A stretch of DNA of 40,576 nt from contig JAFZFX010000010.1 in NCBI GenBank assembly GCA_017555695.1, positions 1 through 40,576 on the forward strand. Direction: 5' to 3'. Shown piece by piece: positions 22,322-31,460 of this stretch (its first letter is position 1; each line of letters begins with the position of its first letter). Made by a program: the position numbers and the translations under genes. Source of the stretch: Alistipes sp. (lineage in GTDB: Bacteria > Bacteroidota > Bacteroidia > Bacteroidales > Rikenellaceae). A model generated the notes under the pieces. That model was not told the DNA's origin, searched no databases, and saw only the letters and a list, made by a program, of their open reading frames with translations.

Positions 22322-25153
22322 TTAATCCACATTGCAGCAAACCAAGTTGCGGTCGCCGTAGCCGTTGTCAATCTTCGTAACATAGGGGAAGAACTTCGAG
22401 GTCTTGACCCACTCCAGCGGGAAGACTGCCTCCTGACGAGAGTAGGGGTGTGACCACTCGCCCGCCAGTTCTACGGCTGTGTGGGGTGCGTTCACCACCA
22501 CATTGTCCTTCTCGCCCGATGCGGCCGCAGCCTCGCACTCGCGCTTAATCTGCACCAGCGCCTCCATAAAGCGATCCATCTCGGCCTTGGGCTCCGACTC
22601 GGTAGGCTCAACCATCAGCGTCTCGTGTACGGGGAACGAAAGTGTCGGGGCGTGGAAGCCGTAGTCCATCAGTCGGTGGGCTATGTCGCCACAGTCGATG
22701 CCGTAATCCTTCTTGAAGTTTGTGAGGTCGAGAATCATCTCGTGACCTACGCGGCCAGTCTCGCCCGAATAGTATGTGCGGAACTCATCTTTCAGAGCCG
22801 ACGACATATAGTTGGCATTGACGATAGCCATCTCGGTAGAGTGGCGCAATCCCTCCTCACCGAGCATCTTGATGTAGCCGTAGGTGATGGGCAGCAACAT
22901 TGCCGAGCCCCAGGGTGATGACGATACGGCTGTGATGCCATCCTCGCCGCCCGTAGCCATTACGGGGTGTGACGGCAGGAAGGGCTTGAGGTGCTCGGCC
23001 ACACAGATGGGACCTACGCCAGGACCACCACCGCCGTGAGGCATTGCGAAGGTCTTGTGTAGGTTCAAATGGCACACATCGGCACCGATATATCCAGGGT
23101 TGGTCAGACCAACCTGTGCGTTCATATTTGCTCCGTCCATATATACCTGGCCGCCAGCGTCGTGTACGGCATCTACGATGTCGCGGATGCGGCTCTCGAA
23201 TACACCGTGAGTCGAGGGGTAGGTAACCATCAGACCGCACAACTCTGAAGAGTACTCCTCGGCCTTCTTCTGCAAATCCTCTACATCGATGTTGCCGTTC
23301 TCGTCGCACGCAACGGTCACAATCTTCATACCTGCCATAGCGGCCGATGCGGGGTTGGTGCCGTGTGCCGATGCGGGGATAAGGATGATGTTACGGTAGC
23401 CCTGGCCGCGACTCTGGTGGAAGGCACGGATAACCATCAAACCTGCGTACTCGCCCGCAGCGCCCGAATTGGGTTGGAGTGAGCAGCCAGCGAAGCCAGT
23501 AATGGTGGCCAAATCCTTCTCCAGCTCGGCGATGAGCTCGGTGTAACCCTCGGTCTGGTCGGCGGGAGCGAAGGGGTGTATATTCTGGAATCCTGCCAGC
23601 GACAGGGGCTGCATAATGGCTGCAGCGTTGAGCTTCATTGTGCAAGAGCCGAGCGAAATCATCGAATTGGCCAGCGAGATGTCGCGCAACTCCAACTGCT
23701 TGATGTAACGCATCATATCACTCTCCGAGTGGTACTTGTTGAAGATAGGCTCGGCCAGGATGGGCGATGTGCGCTGTACATCCTTTGCGATTCGTGCCTT
23801 GTCGGCCGCCTTCACAGCCTTGGGCTTGCGACCCTTGGCCTCGGCAAAGATGGCGATAACGGTGTTAATCTCGTCGAGAGTGGTCACTTCGTCGGTCGAA
23901 AGGCGCACCTTGCCCTCGGCGGGGTAGAAGAAGTTGATGCCAGCCTCCAGCGCTATATCCTGAATTACGGCAGCCTCGGCCTCCACCTCCACGGTGTCGA
24001 AGATGTTGCGGTGCGAAAGCTTGTAGCCCATAGCCTCCAACGCATCGGCAATAGCTACGGCCGAAGTGTGAGCCGTTGTAGCGGCACGGCGCAGACCCTC
24101 GGGGCCGTTGTAGATGCAGTAGAAGCCAGCCATCGATGCCATCAGGGCCGATGCTGTACATATATTAGATGTGGCGCGCTCGCGCTTGATGTGCTGCTCG
24201 CGCATCTGCAACGACATACGCAGAGCCTTGTTGCCCAGGCGGTCCACCGATACGCCGATGATACGGCCAGGGATGTTGCGCTTGTAAGCCTCGCGGCAAG
24301 CCATATAACCTGCACTCGGGCCTCCGAAGCCCATCGGGCAGCCCAGGCGCTGTGTAGAGCCTACGGCGATATCGGCACCCCACTCGGCGGGAGGTGTCAA
24401 GAGTGCCAAAGCGAGAATGTCGGCCTCGGCAGCCACCAACGCACCAGCGGCGTGAGCCTTTGCGGCAAAGGCCTCGTAGTTGCAGACCTGACCCGACGCT
24501 GTGGGATACTGCACCAATGCGCCGAACTCCTTGCCTGTGAACTCGTATGTGGCGAAGTTGTCGATGATAAGCTCAATGCCGAATGGCTCGCTGCGTGTGA
24601 GCAATACATCGAGTGTCTGCGGGAAGATATCCTTATCCACGAAAATGCAGTTGCGACCCTCCTTCACGGCCTCGCGTGAGCGCAGGGCATACATCATCAG
24701 CATAGCCTCGGCTGCGGCTGTAGCCTCGTCGAGGAGCGAGCAGTTGGCAATCTGCATACCTGTAAGCGAGAGGATGGCAGTCTGATAGTTAAGCAATGCC
24801 TCGAGACGACCCTGCGAAATCTCGGCCTGATAGGGTGTGTATGATGTGTACCAAGCGGGATTCTCAAATACATTGCGGCTAACCACTGCGGGTACGGCTG
24901 TGGGGTAGTAACCCATACCGATGAACGAGCGCAGGCTCTTATTCTTGGCTGCAAGCTCGTTGATGTGTGCTGCGAACTCATACTCGCTCATACCCTCGGT
25001 GGGGAGCGCAATGGGTTTCTTCAGACGGATAGAGGCAGGGATAACCTGCTGGATGAGCTCCTCAACCGACTCTGTGCCGATGACCTTCAGCATCTGGTCG
25101 AGCTCCTCTTTGTTGGTAACGCCAATATGGCGATTCATAAATTTGTCAAACAT
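22322..25153 (-). CDS. gcvP: Glycine dehydrogenase (decarboxylating), P protein
   Basis: A 943-residue homologue of the single-chain P protein, with N-terminal half (MGYYPTAVPAVVSRN, then YQAEISQGRLEALLNYQT) and C-terminal half (MKLNAAAIMQPLS, then GYTELIAELE). The PLP-binding Lys is K700 in NLHKTFAMPHGGGGPG. It decarboxylates glycine and passes the aminomethyl group to the lipoyl H protein of the glycine cleavage system. gcvT and gcvH are not in the window. The 73-bp gap to the upstream YbjQ-like gene shows AAAAGGA directly at the ATG, which may be chance. Full-length for the fused form. Confidence 0.97.
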   Translation of the reverse strand: MFDKFMNRHIGVTNKEELDQMLKVIGTESVEELIQQVIPASIRLKKPIALPTEGMSEYEFAAHINELAAKNKSLRSFIGMGYYPTAVPAVVSRNVFENPAWYTSYTPYQAEISQGRLEALLNYQTAILSLTGMQIANCSLLDEATAAAEAMLMMYALRSREAVKEGRNCIFVDKDIFPQTLDVLLTRSEPFGIELIIDNFATYEFTGKEFGALVQYPTASGQVCNYEAFAAKAHAAGALVAAEADILALALLTPPAEWGADIAVGSTQRLGCPMGFGGPSAGYMACREAYKRNIPGRIIGVSVDRLGNKALRMSLQMREQHIKRERATSNICTASALMASMAGFYCIYNGPEGLRRAATTAHTSAVAIADALEAMGYKLSHRNIFDTVEVEAEAAVIQDIALEAGINFFYPAEGKVRLSTDEVTTLDEINTVIAIFAEAKGRKPKAVKAADKARIAKDVQRTSPILAEPIFNKYHSESDMMRYIKQLELRDISLANSMISLGSCTMKLNAAAIMQPLSLAGFQNIHPFAPADQTEGYTELIAELEKDLATITGFAGCSLQPNSGAAGEYAGLMVIRAFHQSRGQGYRNIILIPASAHGTNPASAAMAGMKIVTVACDENGNIDVEDLQKKAEEYSSELCGLMVTYPSTHGVFESRIRDIVDAVHDAGGQVYMDGANMNAQVGLTNPGYIGADVCHLNLHKTFAMPHGGGGPGVGPICVAEHLKPFLPSHPVMATGGEDGITAVSSSPWGSAMLLPITYGYIKMLGEEGLRHSTEMAIVNANYMSSALKDEFRTYYSGETGRVGHEMILDLTNFKKDYGIDCGDIAHRLMDYGFHAPTLSFPVHETLMVEPTESEPKAEMDRFMEALVQIKRECEAAAASGEKDNVVVNAPHTAVELAGEWSHPYSRQEAVFPLEWVKTSKFFPYVTKIDNGYGDRNLVCCNVD

Positions 25154-25226
25154 TCCTTTTATATATTTTTATTTGTATCTCTTGTTGCAAGTATCTAATA
25201 TTTCACATCCTTCAATCGTGGTCTCT

Positions 25227-25547
25227 TTAGTCGAGCTTTACGGCTGTGCCCGAGGCTGTCACCATCAACATGCCACCGTTCTGGCCCAATACCTCGTAGT
25301 CGATGTCGATGCCTACCACAGCGTCGGCACCCATAGCCATTGCTCTCTGGCGCATCTCGTTCATTGCCGAGTCGCGAGCCGAGATCAACTCCTTCTCGTA
25401 GGTGTTCGAGCGGCCTCCAATAAAGTCGCGTATGCTTGCGGCAAAATCCTTTATGAAGTTTATGCCTACAATGACTTCTCCAAATACAACACCTTTGTAT
25501 TCTGTAATAGTTCTGCCTTCTATGGTGGGCGTGGTTGTGAGTATCAT
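25227..25547 (-). CDS. YbjQ/UPF0145-family protein
   Basis: The 106-residue protein is full length for the family: [22 protein letters not shown] at the start, a helix with [41 protein letters not shown], and a short [10 protein letters not shown] end. YbjQ-like proteins form pentameric rings, with a proposed heavy-metal-binding surface; function is unknown. It lies 20 bp after the nucleoside kinase gene and 73 bp before gcvP. Confidence 0.88.
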   Translation of the reverse strand: MILTTTPTIEGRTITEYKGVVFGEVIVGINFIKDFAASIRDFIGGRSNTYEKELISARDSAMNEMRQRAMAMGADAVVGIDIDYEVLGQNGGMLMVTASGTAVKLD

Positions 25548-25567
25548 CGTTGTTTCGTTTTTTTAGT

Positions 25568-27238
25568 TTAGTACTTAAAACTGCTACCGCCGATAAATTC
25601 GCGCAGGATAGATGTGGGCGGTATCTCGTCAGGCGAGATGGGTGTGAAGTTGTCCAGGAACTTCAGCAGACGCACCGCCTCACCATACTCGGGTGCAGTG
25701 TCGGGCACCTCTCTCAAGATAGGCTCAATCTTGGGACGCAACACCGCAATCTCGTAGAAGAGCGAGGTGTTAAACATCACATCGGCGTTCTCCTGGTAGG
25801 GGAATATATGCTTGCCCTCGCCTCGGCGCACGCTCGGCCAGCGTTGCAATGTGGCCAGCGCATCGCTGCCGCGTGTTGCGTAGTCACGAGTGATGCGTCG
25901 CAGCAGGCGGTTGTCGGATGTAGATATACGCGAGAGGTTGTCCATCGCTACGGCTGTCAGACACGAAGCATAGATGCAGAACTTCTGGTCGCGGGGGATG
26001 CTGGGTGTCAGGTTGGGGTTGAGGCCGTGGATACCCTCCATAATGAGTATCGAGCGCTCGTTAAGTTTCAGCGGCTTCTCGTGCCATTGGCGCGAGCCCG
26101 TGATGAAATCATAGCGGGGCACCTCGACACTTTCTCCATCGATAAGGCGCTGCAGGTCGCTGTTGAGCAACTTTAGGTCGATAGCCTCCAGGGCCTCGTA
26201 GTCGTAGTCGCCCGACTCGTCACGCGGAGTCTGGTCACGATTCACGAAGTAGTCGTCCAACGAGATAAGCACGGGGTCGAGACCCAATATGCGGAGCTGT
26301 ATGCCGACACGCTTTGCCGTAGTGGTCTTGCCACTTGACGAAGGACCCGAAATCAACACTACGCGTGTGCCCTTCTCGCGGTTTGCAGTAGATATCTGGT
26401 TGGCGATGCGGGCAATATTATTCTCGTGGAAGGCCTCGGCAATCTTTATAAGCTCGCTTGTGTCACCCTTCTGTACCTTCTCGTTGAGGTGGCCTACGGT
26501 CGGCACACCCATAATGTTCACCCAGTCGTGATACTCGCTGAAGACATCGAGCATACGATCCCAATGCACATTCATATCCAGCACCGCAGGGTCTTCGCGT
26601 GTGGGCAGAGCCGCATAGAAGCCGTTGTAGTAGCGCTTGATGTCGAACAAGTGGATGTAGCCCGTGTCGGGGGTGAGCGCACCGTGGAAGTAACCTACGG
26701 TGTCGTCGAGAGTGTATATCTCGCTGTATAGTCGTTTGCGTGTGTGCAGCAACGAGAGTTTGTCCTCATAACCCTTGCGCTCATAGATGGTGTGTACCTC
26801 GTCTGTGGGCAGAGAGTAGTGATGGATGGGGAAACGGCGGTCTATGACCTCCTGAATCTTCAGCTTGAGAGCCTTTATCTCGTCGTTGCTTATGGGGTCG
26901 TTGTCGCCGAACTCGCAGTAGAAACCGCAGCCAACCGAGTGGCGTATGTAGAAGGTGCGCTGGCCGTAGAGGTCCCACACCGCCTTTTGCAGGATGAACG
27001 ATATGGTACGCTGATAGACACGATAACCCTCAAAGTGCGAAATGTCGATAAAGCGGATGTTTACAGGCTTGTAGATTCTGTAATTCAAATCCTTTATTAC
27101 ATTATTGACATAGGCCGCCAAGATGGGGTATTTGGTCTGGATACCCAACTGCTGTTGCAACTCCAGAAGAGATGTGTCGGCCTTTATCTCGATGTTCTGG
27201 CCGATATTCTCACACACAATTTTTACACGCTTGGTCAT
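25568..27238 (-). CDS. Nucleoside kinase, uridine-kinase type with N-terminal TGS-like domain
   Basis: The 556-residue protein has an N-terminal TGS-like domain (about 1-60, ..IEIKADTSLLELQQQL) and a segment resembling the ThrRS second additional domain. The uridine kinase/phosphoribulokinase domain starts near residue 290, with P-loop GPSSSGKTT (about 297-305), LISLDDYFVNRDQTPRDE and a C-terminal RRITRDYATRGSDAL. It is expected to phosphorylate a nucleoside or pyrimidine with ATP/GTP; the exact substrate is unclear. This fusion is common in Bacteroidetes and Firmicutes. First gene of a possible three-gene unit with the YbjQ-like gene and gcvP. TATCTTTA upstream is a near-match to a -7 box. 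Confidence 0.88.
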   Translation of the reverse strand: MTKRVKIVCENIGQNIEIKADTSLLELQQQLGIQTKYPILAAYVNNVIKDLNYRIYKPVNIRFIDISHFEGYRVYQRTISFILQKAVWDLYGQRTFYIRHSVGCGFYCEFGDNDPISNDEIKALKLKIQEVIDRRFPIHHYSLPTDEVHTIYERKGYEDKLSLLHTRKRLYSEIYTLDDTVGYFHGALTPDTGYIHLFDIKRYYNGFYAALPTREDPAVLDMNVHWDRMLDVFSEYHDWVNIMGVPTVGHLNEKVQKGDTSELIKIAEAFHENNIARIANQISTANREKGTRVVLISGPSSSGKTTTAKRVGIQLRILGLDPVLISLDDYFVNRDQTPRDESGDYDYEALEAIDLKLLNSDLQRLIDGESVEVPRYDFITGSRQWHEKPLKLNERSILIMEGIHGLNPNLTPSIPRDQKFCIYASCLTAVAMDNLSRISTSDNRLLRRITRDYATRGSDALATLQRWPSVRRGEGKHIFPYQENADVMFNTSLFYEIAVLRPKIEPILREVPDTAPEYGEAVRLLKFLDNFTPISPDEIPPTSILREFIGGSSFKY

Positions 27239-27360
27239 AGTTCGTAAAGTTGAGGTTCGACAAAATCATATTTGTTGTGGTAAAGATACACAATTTATTT
27301 ATAACACCTACGCGTATAGGCTATTTATTTTCTCCAAAATACACCTATGATTGAACAAAA

Positions 27361-27388
27361 ACCCCACCGAACTGGTGCTCGGTGGGGT
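27361..27388 (-). terminator. Terminator after rsmG
   Basis: ACCCCACCGA (27361-27370) pairs with TCGGTGGGGT (27379-27388); the minus-strand transcript continues into TTTTTG. Confidence 0.8.
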
Positions 27389-27448
27389 GACTCTTAAATT
27401 ATGTGATTCGTAGCGGTGTGGCAAGCGGTGACTTGCTTAGTTAAAGGG

Positions 27449-28072
27449 CTATTTCTTTGTGTAAACCACCTTCTTGGTCTCGAAGAACTCCTCGTCGAAG
27501 AAGTCTGAGATGTTGTACTGAGTCCATTGCATCTTGGTGGCGGCAAGCTCTTCGCTAAGGTCGCCTCCCTTGAGGTAGAGGATGCCATTGGGGAGTGTGC
27601 CCTTTTGGCCACGCTCTATTTTGTTCCATATCCACTTGACGAATGTGGGCATCTCTGTTACGGCACGCGAGATGACATAGTCAAACTGTTCGGGAATCTG
27701 CTCGACACGCACATTACGGGCGTCGATATTATTGATGCCTGCGCCTTCGCATACGCCCTTTACGACGGTGATTTTCTTGCCGATGGAGTCGGCCGAAACG
27801 AACTTCACATCGGGGAAGAGAATAGCCAGCGGAACACTCGGAAAACCACCTCCGCAGCCTACATCCAGCACTCTTGCACCTGGCTCAAAACGGCACACCT
27901 TGGCAATTGCCATCGAGTGCAGAATATGGCGCAGATAGAGTTGGTCGAAGTCCTTGCGTGAGACAACATTTATCTTGGCGTTCCAGTCGGCATAAAGGTC
28001 ATAGAGTGCCGTGTATTGCTCGCGCTGACGCTCGCTCAAATCGGGAAAATATTTCGTAAGCAGACTAATCAT
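27449..28072 (-). CDS. rsmG: 16S rRNA (guanine527-N7)-methyltransferase RsmG
   Basis: The start is the ATG at 28072 (MISLLTKYFPDLSERQ), as RsmG proteins normally have a short helical N-terminus; the longer frame to 28126 would overlap the end of rlmN. The 207-residue SAM-dependent enzyme has VLDVGCGGGFPSVPLAILFPD (SAM-binding motif I), FVSADSIGKKITVVK and YVISRAVTEMPTFVKWI. It methylates N7 of G527 in 16S rRNA. Located 19 bp after rlmN: two RNA methyltransferases in one operon. Confidence 0.94.
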   Translation of the reverse strand: MISLLTKYFPDLSERQREQYTALYDLYADWNAKINVVSRKDFDQLYLRHILHSMAIAKVCRFEPGARVLDVGCGGGFPSVPLAILFPDVKFVSADSIGKKITVVKGVCEGAGINNIDARNVRVEQIPEQFDYVISRAVTEMPTFVKWIWNKIERGQKGTLPNGILYLKGGDLSEELAATKMQWTQYNISDFFDEEFFETKKVVYTKK

Positions 28073-28091
28073 AGTGTCGTCGGTTTTTAGA

Positions 28092-29114
28092 TTATTTGTT
28101 GCGCTCGGATGTTGATAGCAGACCACAGGCGGCCTGTATATCTTCGCCTCGCGAGGCGCGTATAGTTGTGTGTATGCCCTTGGCAGTCAGTGCATCGCGG
28201 AAAGCCACCATACGCTCCTGCGGCGGCGAGAAGTAGGGCGAATCGGGAATCTTGTGGAATCGGATGAGATTCATTCTGCACTTGATACCGTTGAGCAGTC
28301 GGCACAACTCCTTGATGTGTGCGGGCGAGTCGTTCAGACCCTCCATTACGATGTACTCAAACGACACTCGGCGCTGACCCGTAAAGTCATATCGGCGCAG
28401 TATGTCGCACACTTCGCGGATGGGGTAGGCGTTCTCGATTGGCATAATCTCGCGACGCTCCTCGTGGAAGGGGTTGTGGAGGCTGACGGCCAGATGAACC
28501 TTTGTGCTGTCGAGCAGTGTGGCAAGTTCTCGCGCTACGCCGGCCGTCGAGAGTGTGATGCGTGTGGGTGACCATCCGAAGCCCCACTCGGCAGTGAGTA
28601 TCTCGATGGCGTCCAGCACATTCTGCATGTTATCCAGCGGCTCACCCATACCCATAAAGACGATGTTTGTCAGGCTTTCACTCTCGGGGATCGACACCAC
28701 TTGATTGATTATCTCGCCAGCCGAGAGCGAATGTTGTAAGCCCTGGCGTGCGGTGGCGCAGAAGCGGCAACCCATACGGCATCCCGCCTGCGACGATACG
28801 CAGAGCGTGGCACGGTCGCGGTCGGGTATGTATGCCGACTCGATATATTGGCCCTGCGTGGTGGGGAAGAGGTACTTCTTCGTGCCATCCACCGAGATAC
28901 TTTCGCGCAGCGGTGCAGCCAACCCCAACGAGTAACGCTCCTCAAGCAGCGTGCGTGCCTTGAGCGAGAGGTCGGTCATCTGCTGTATCTCCTTCACGCG
29001 ACGAACATAGAGCCAGCGCGCGATTTGCTTGGCCGTAAATCGTGGCAGGTTCTCCTTTTCGCATAACTCGGTTAAACCCTTCAGTGTCTTTCCGTATAGG
29101 CTCTCTTTTACCAT
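28092..29114 (-). CDS. rlmN: Dual-specificity 23S rRNA A2503 / tRNA A37 C2-methyltransferase RlmN
   Basis: The 340-residue radical-SAM enzyme has the iron-sulfur motif C112-x3-C116-x2-C119 (QAGCRMGCRFCAT) and a conserved C-terminal Cys (C330 in IQAACG). It also has the typical FMGMGEPLDNMQNV, TLSTAGVA and AVSLHNPFHEERREIMP motifs. It methylates C2 of A2503 in 23S rRNA and A37 of some tRNAs. Upstream is a TACTTTTG -7 box (29147-29154). First gene of the rlmN-rsmG unit. Confidence 0.95.
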   Translation of the reverse strand: MVKESLYGKTLKGLTELCEKENLPRFTAKQIARWLYVRRVKEIQQMTDLSLKARTLLEERYSLGLAAPLRESISVDGTKKYLFPTTQGQYIESAYIPDRDRATLCVSSQAGCRMGCRFCATARQGLQHSLSAGEIINQVVSIPESESLTNIVFMGMGEPLDNMQNVLDAIEILTAEWGFGWSPTRITLSTAGVARELATLLDSTKVHLAVSLHNPFHEERREIMPIENAYPIREVCDILRRYDFTGQRRVSFEYIVMEGLNDSPAHIKELCRLLNGIKCRMNLIRFHKIPDSPYFSPPQERMVAFRDALTAKGIHTTIRASRGEDIQAACGLLSTSERNK

Positions 29115-29146
29115 CTGTCAAGTGTGTAAATATTGCTCTCCGACGA

Positions 29147-29154
29147 CAAAAGTA
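29147..29154 (-). promoter_or_regulatory. -7 element before rlmN
   Basis: Minus strand TACTTTTG, matching TAnnTTTG, 32 nt before the rlmN ATG. No clear -33 box. Confidence 0.4.
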
Positions 29155-29208
29155 AAAATTTTTTGAAGATTTTTATTGGCTCTGCGCTCTTTTTTGGAAT
29201 TTTATGAT

Positions 29209-29216
29209 TATATTTG
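29209..29216 (+). promoter_or_regulatory. -7 element before the TonB-like gene, long leader
   Basis: TATATTTG, exact -7 consensus, without a well-placed TTTG -33. The predicted 5' untranslated region is about 175 nt and contains a small ATCATC-gttt-GATGAT hairpin (29237-29252) near its start. The leader is G/T-rich and has no open frame worth noting. Confidence 0.4.
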
Positions 29217-29397
29217 CCAAAACAACTGCGGGCATAATCATCGTTTGATGATGTCTGTGGGGTGTGGTTGATGTGTTATCGCGTTGAGTGATAGTGCGTT
29301 GTGTGTTGGAAATGGTTGGGCGTGGGCTTTTGGTCTGCTCCGAAGCATAGCCACCTGGAACTACTGAAAACAAATTAAATTGAAATAAACTAATAGT

Positions 29398-30084
29398 ATG
29401 GAACTTAAAAAATCACCTAAAGCAGACCTTCAGAATAAGAAGGGATTGTTTCTTGAGATTGGTTTGATCATCTCATTGTTGCTCGTGATTGCTGCTTTCC
29501 TCTATGCTCCCAAAGAGTATCGTATCGAGCAGGTAGACCTTAACTATGGTCCTATCGAGGAGGAAATCACTGAGATTACTCGTAACGAGCAGAAGCCACC
29601 TGAGGTACCCAAGAAGATTGAGATCCAGGTTGTGTCTGATATCCTCGATATCGTGACTAACGATACGAAGATTACTACCGATATCTCTTTCGAGGACTTC
29701 GGTGACGATTTGGAGATTACTACCAAGGTTGTTGAGGTAGAGGAGGAGGAGATTGAGGAGGATACTCCTTACATCCGCGTTGAGAAGATGCCCTCATTCC
29801 AGGGTGGTGACCTTAACGCATTCCGTAACTGGGTACAGAGCAGAACTCGCTACCCCCAGATTGCACAGGAGAACGGTGTTCAGGGTCGTGTAGTGTTGGC
29901 TTTCGTAATCGAGAAGGATGGTTCGCTCACCAACATCGAGGTGTTGCAGACTCCCGACCGTTCTTTGGCTGACGAGGCTGTACGCGTATTGCAGACTTCA
30001 CCCAAGTGGGAGCCGGGTATGCAGCAGCAGCAGGCTGTTCGTGTAAAGTACACATTGCCTGTTCAGTTCACGATCTCTAACTAA
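29398..30084 (+). CDS. TonB-family energy transducer
   Basis: The 228-residue protein has a short cytoplasmic N-terminus rich in Lys, one transmembrane helix (about 19-38, LFLEIGLIISLLLVIAAFLY) and an acidic periplasmic linker (EEEEIEEDTPY). The TonB C-terminal domain (about 135-226) contains YPQIAQENGVQGRVVLAFVIEKDGSLTNIEVLQ and WEPGMQQQQAVRVKYTLPVQF. It couples the proton motive force to outer-membrane receptors. ExbB/ExbD are not next to it, so they must be encoded elsewhere. The linker is acidic and lacks the Pro/Lys repeats of classical TonB, as often in Bacteroidetes. A terminator follows. Confidence 0.92.
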   Translation: MELKKSPKADLQNKKGLFLEIGLIISLLLVIAAFLYAPKEYRIEQVDLNYGPIEEEITEITRNEQKPPEVPKKIEIQVVSDILDIVTNDTKITTDISFEDFGDDLEITTKVVEVEEEEIEEDTPYIRVEKMPSFQGGDLNAFRNWVQSRTRYPQIAQENGVQGRVVLAFVIEKDGSLTNIEVLQTPDRSLADEAVRVLQTSPKWEPGMQQQQAVRVKYTLPVQFTISN

Positions 30085-30097
30085 TAATAAACATAGA

Positions 30098-30134
30098 GTA
30101 TCCCGTAATATTTCGTTGCGGGATGCTTTTTTTT
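30098..30134 (+). terminator. Terminator after the TonB-like gene
   Basis: GTATCCCG (30098-30105) pairs with CGGGATGC (30119-30126), extended inward by GTAA/TTGC-type pairs, and is followed by eight T. Confidence 0.85.
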
Positions 30135-30150
30135 TACCCATAAGTCAGCA

Positions 30151-31374
30151 ATGGCAAAACCCAAAAACGAAAATATTACAACCCCCAGCGACGAAGTGGT
30201 TGACACGCGTGAGCGTGCCGTAGTGGTGGCAGTTATCCGCGATGGTCAGAGCGTAGAGCAGACCGAGGAGTTCCTCGGCGAGTTGGAGTTTCTGGCCGAG
30301 ACAGCCGATATTGTGACTGTACGCCGCTTTACACAGCGCCTCCCGCAGCCCTCATCGCGCATATATGTAGGACCCGGTAAGTTGGAGGAGATTGCAGCCT
30401 ACTGTGCCGAGAACGAGATCGATGTTGTCATCTTCGACGACGAGCTCTCGCCTGCGCAGACCCGCAATATCGAGAAGGTTATGCCGTGCCGTCTGTTGGA
30501 CCGCACACGACTCATTCTCGATATCTTCCTCTCTCGTGCACGCACAGCCTATGCCAAGACTCAGGTGCAGTTGGCGCAGTATGAGTATATGCTGCCCCGC
30601 CTGGCAGGTCTGTGGACCCACCTTGAGCGTCAGCGTGGTGGTACAGGTACGCGTGGTGGTGCTGGTGAGCGTGAGATTGAGACCGACCGTCGTCAGGTGC
30701 GTAACCGCATATCTAAACTCAAGGAGGAGCTCTCGAAGATTGACCGCCAGATGGCCGTGCAGCGCTCGAATCGTGGTTCGATGGTGCGCGTGGCGTTGGT
30801 GGGATATACCAATGTGGGTAAGTCTACGCTTATGAATCTTGTGTCGAAGAGCGAGGTCTTTGCCGAGAATAAACTCTTCGCTACGCTCGATACAACGGTT
30901 AGAAAGGTGGTCTTCGACAACCTGCCCTTCCTGCTGTCTGATACAGTAGGTTTCATCCGCAAGTTGCCCACCGAGCTTATTGAGTCGTTCAAATCTACAC
31001 TCGATGAGGTGCGCGAGGCCGACTTGTTGGTGCATGTGGTAGATATCTCTCATCCTAACTTCGAGGAGCAGATAGCCGTAGTTAAGCAGACGCTGCAGGA
31101 TATTGGTGCTGGCGATAAGCCCGTCTACCTTGTATTCAATAAGATTGATGCTTATACCTACGAGAAGAAGGACGAGGACGACCTCACCCCCGCAACACGC
31201 CGCAACCTCTCGCTCGATGACTTGAAGAAGAGCTGGATTGCAAAGGCCAACACGCCTTGCATCTTCATCTCGGCTGCCGAGCGCCAGAATATAGACAAGT
31301 TGCGTTCAGACCTCTACGGTATGGTGCGTGAGATTCACGCGGGCCGCTACCCGTTCAACAATTTTCTCTACTAA
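30151..31374 (+). CDS. hflX: GTPase HflX
   Basis: The 407-residue protein has the HflX N-terminal domain (SSRIYVGPGKLEEIA, then DELSPAQTRNIEK and DRTRLILDIFLSRA). A glycine-rich RGGTGTRGGAGERE loop and a coiled helix with EIETDRRQVRNRISKLKEELSKI follow. The G domain has G1 GYTNVGKST (about 217-225), G3 DTVGF and G4 NKID. HflX is a ribosome-splitting GTPase active in stress and heat shock. The gene starts 17 bp after the upstream terminator, with no clear promoter of its own; partial readthrough is likely. Confidence 0.95.
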   Translation: MAKPKNENITTPSDEVVDTRERAVVVAVIRDGQSVEQTEEFLGELEFLAETADIVTVRRFTQRLPQPSSRIYVGPGKLEEIAAYCAENEIDVVIFDDELSPAQTRNIEKVMPCRLLDRTRLILDIFLSRARTAYAKTQVQLAQYEYMLPRLAGLWTHLERQRGGTGTRGGAGEREIETDRRQVRNRISKLKEELSKIDRQMAVQRSNRGSMVRVALVGYTNVGKSTLMNLVSKSEVFAENKLFATLDTTVRKVVFDNLPFLLSDTVGFIRKLPTELIESFKSTLDEVREADLLVHVVDISHPNFEEQIAVVKQTLQDIGAGDKPVYLVFNKIDAYTYEKKDEDDLTPATRRNLSLDDLKKSWIAKANTPCIFISAAERQNIDKLRSDLYGMVREIHAGRYPFNNFLY

Positions 31375-31420
31375 ACAAGAGAGCAAAGCAGGGGACTGCA
31401 AATAGTCTCCCGAAAATATA

Positions 31421-31453
31421 GAGCCTGGCTAACATCAGTAGTTAGCCAGGCTC
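31421..31453. terminator. Bidirectional terminator between hflX and the ABC ATPase gene
   Basis: A perfect 13-bp stem, GAGCCTGGCTAAC (31421-31433) with its complement (31441-31453), loop ATCAGTA, between convergent genes. Confidence 0.85.
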
Positions 31454-31460
31454 TTGTGTT

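Noticed and set aside
23576-24679. Long open frame (367 codons) on the plus strand inside gcvP
   Set aside because: It lies wholly antisense to a gene with clear full-length homology, has no family features, and arises from the codon bias of the real gene.
30352-31053. 233-codon frame antisense to hflX
   Set aside because: Contained in the hflX gene and without domain resemblance.
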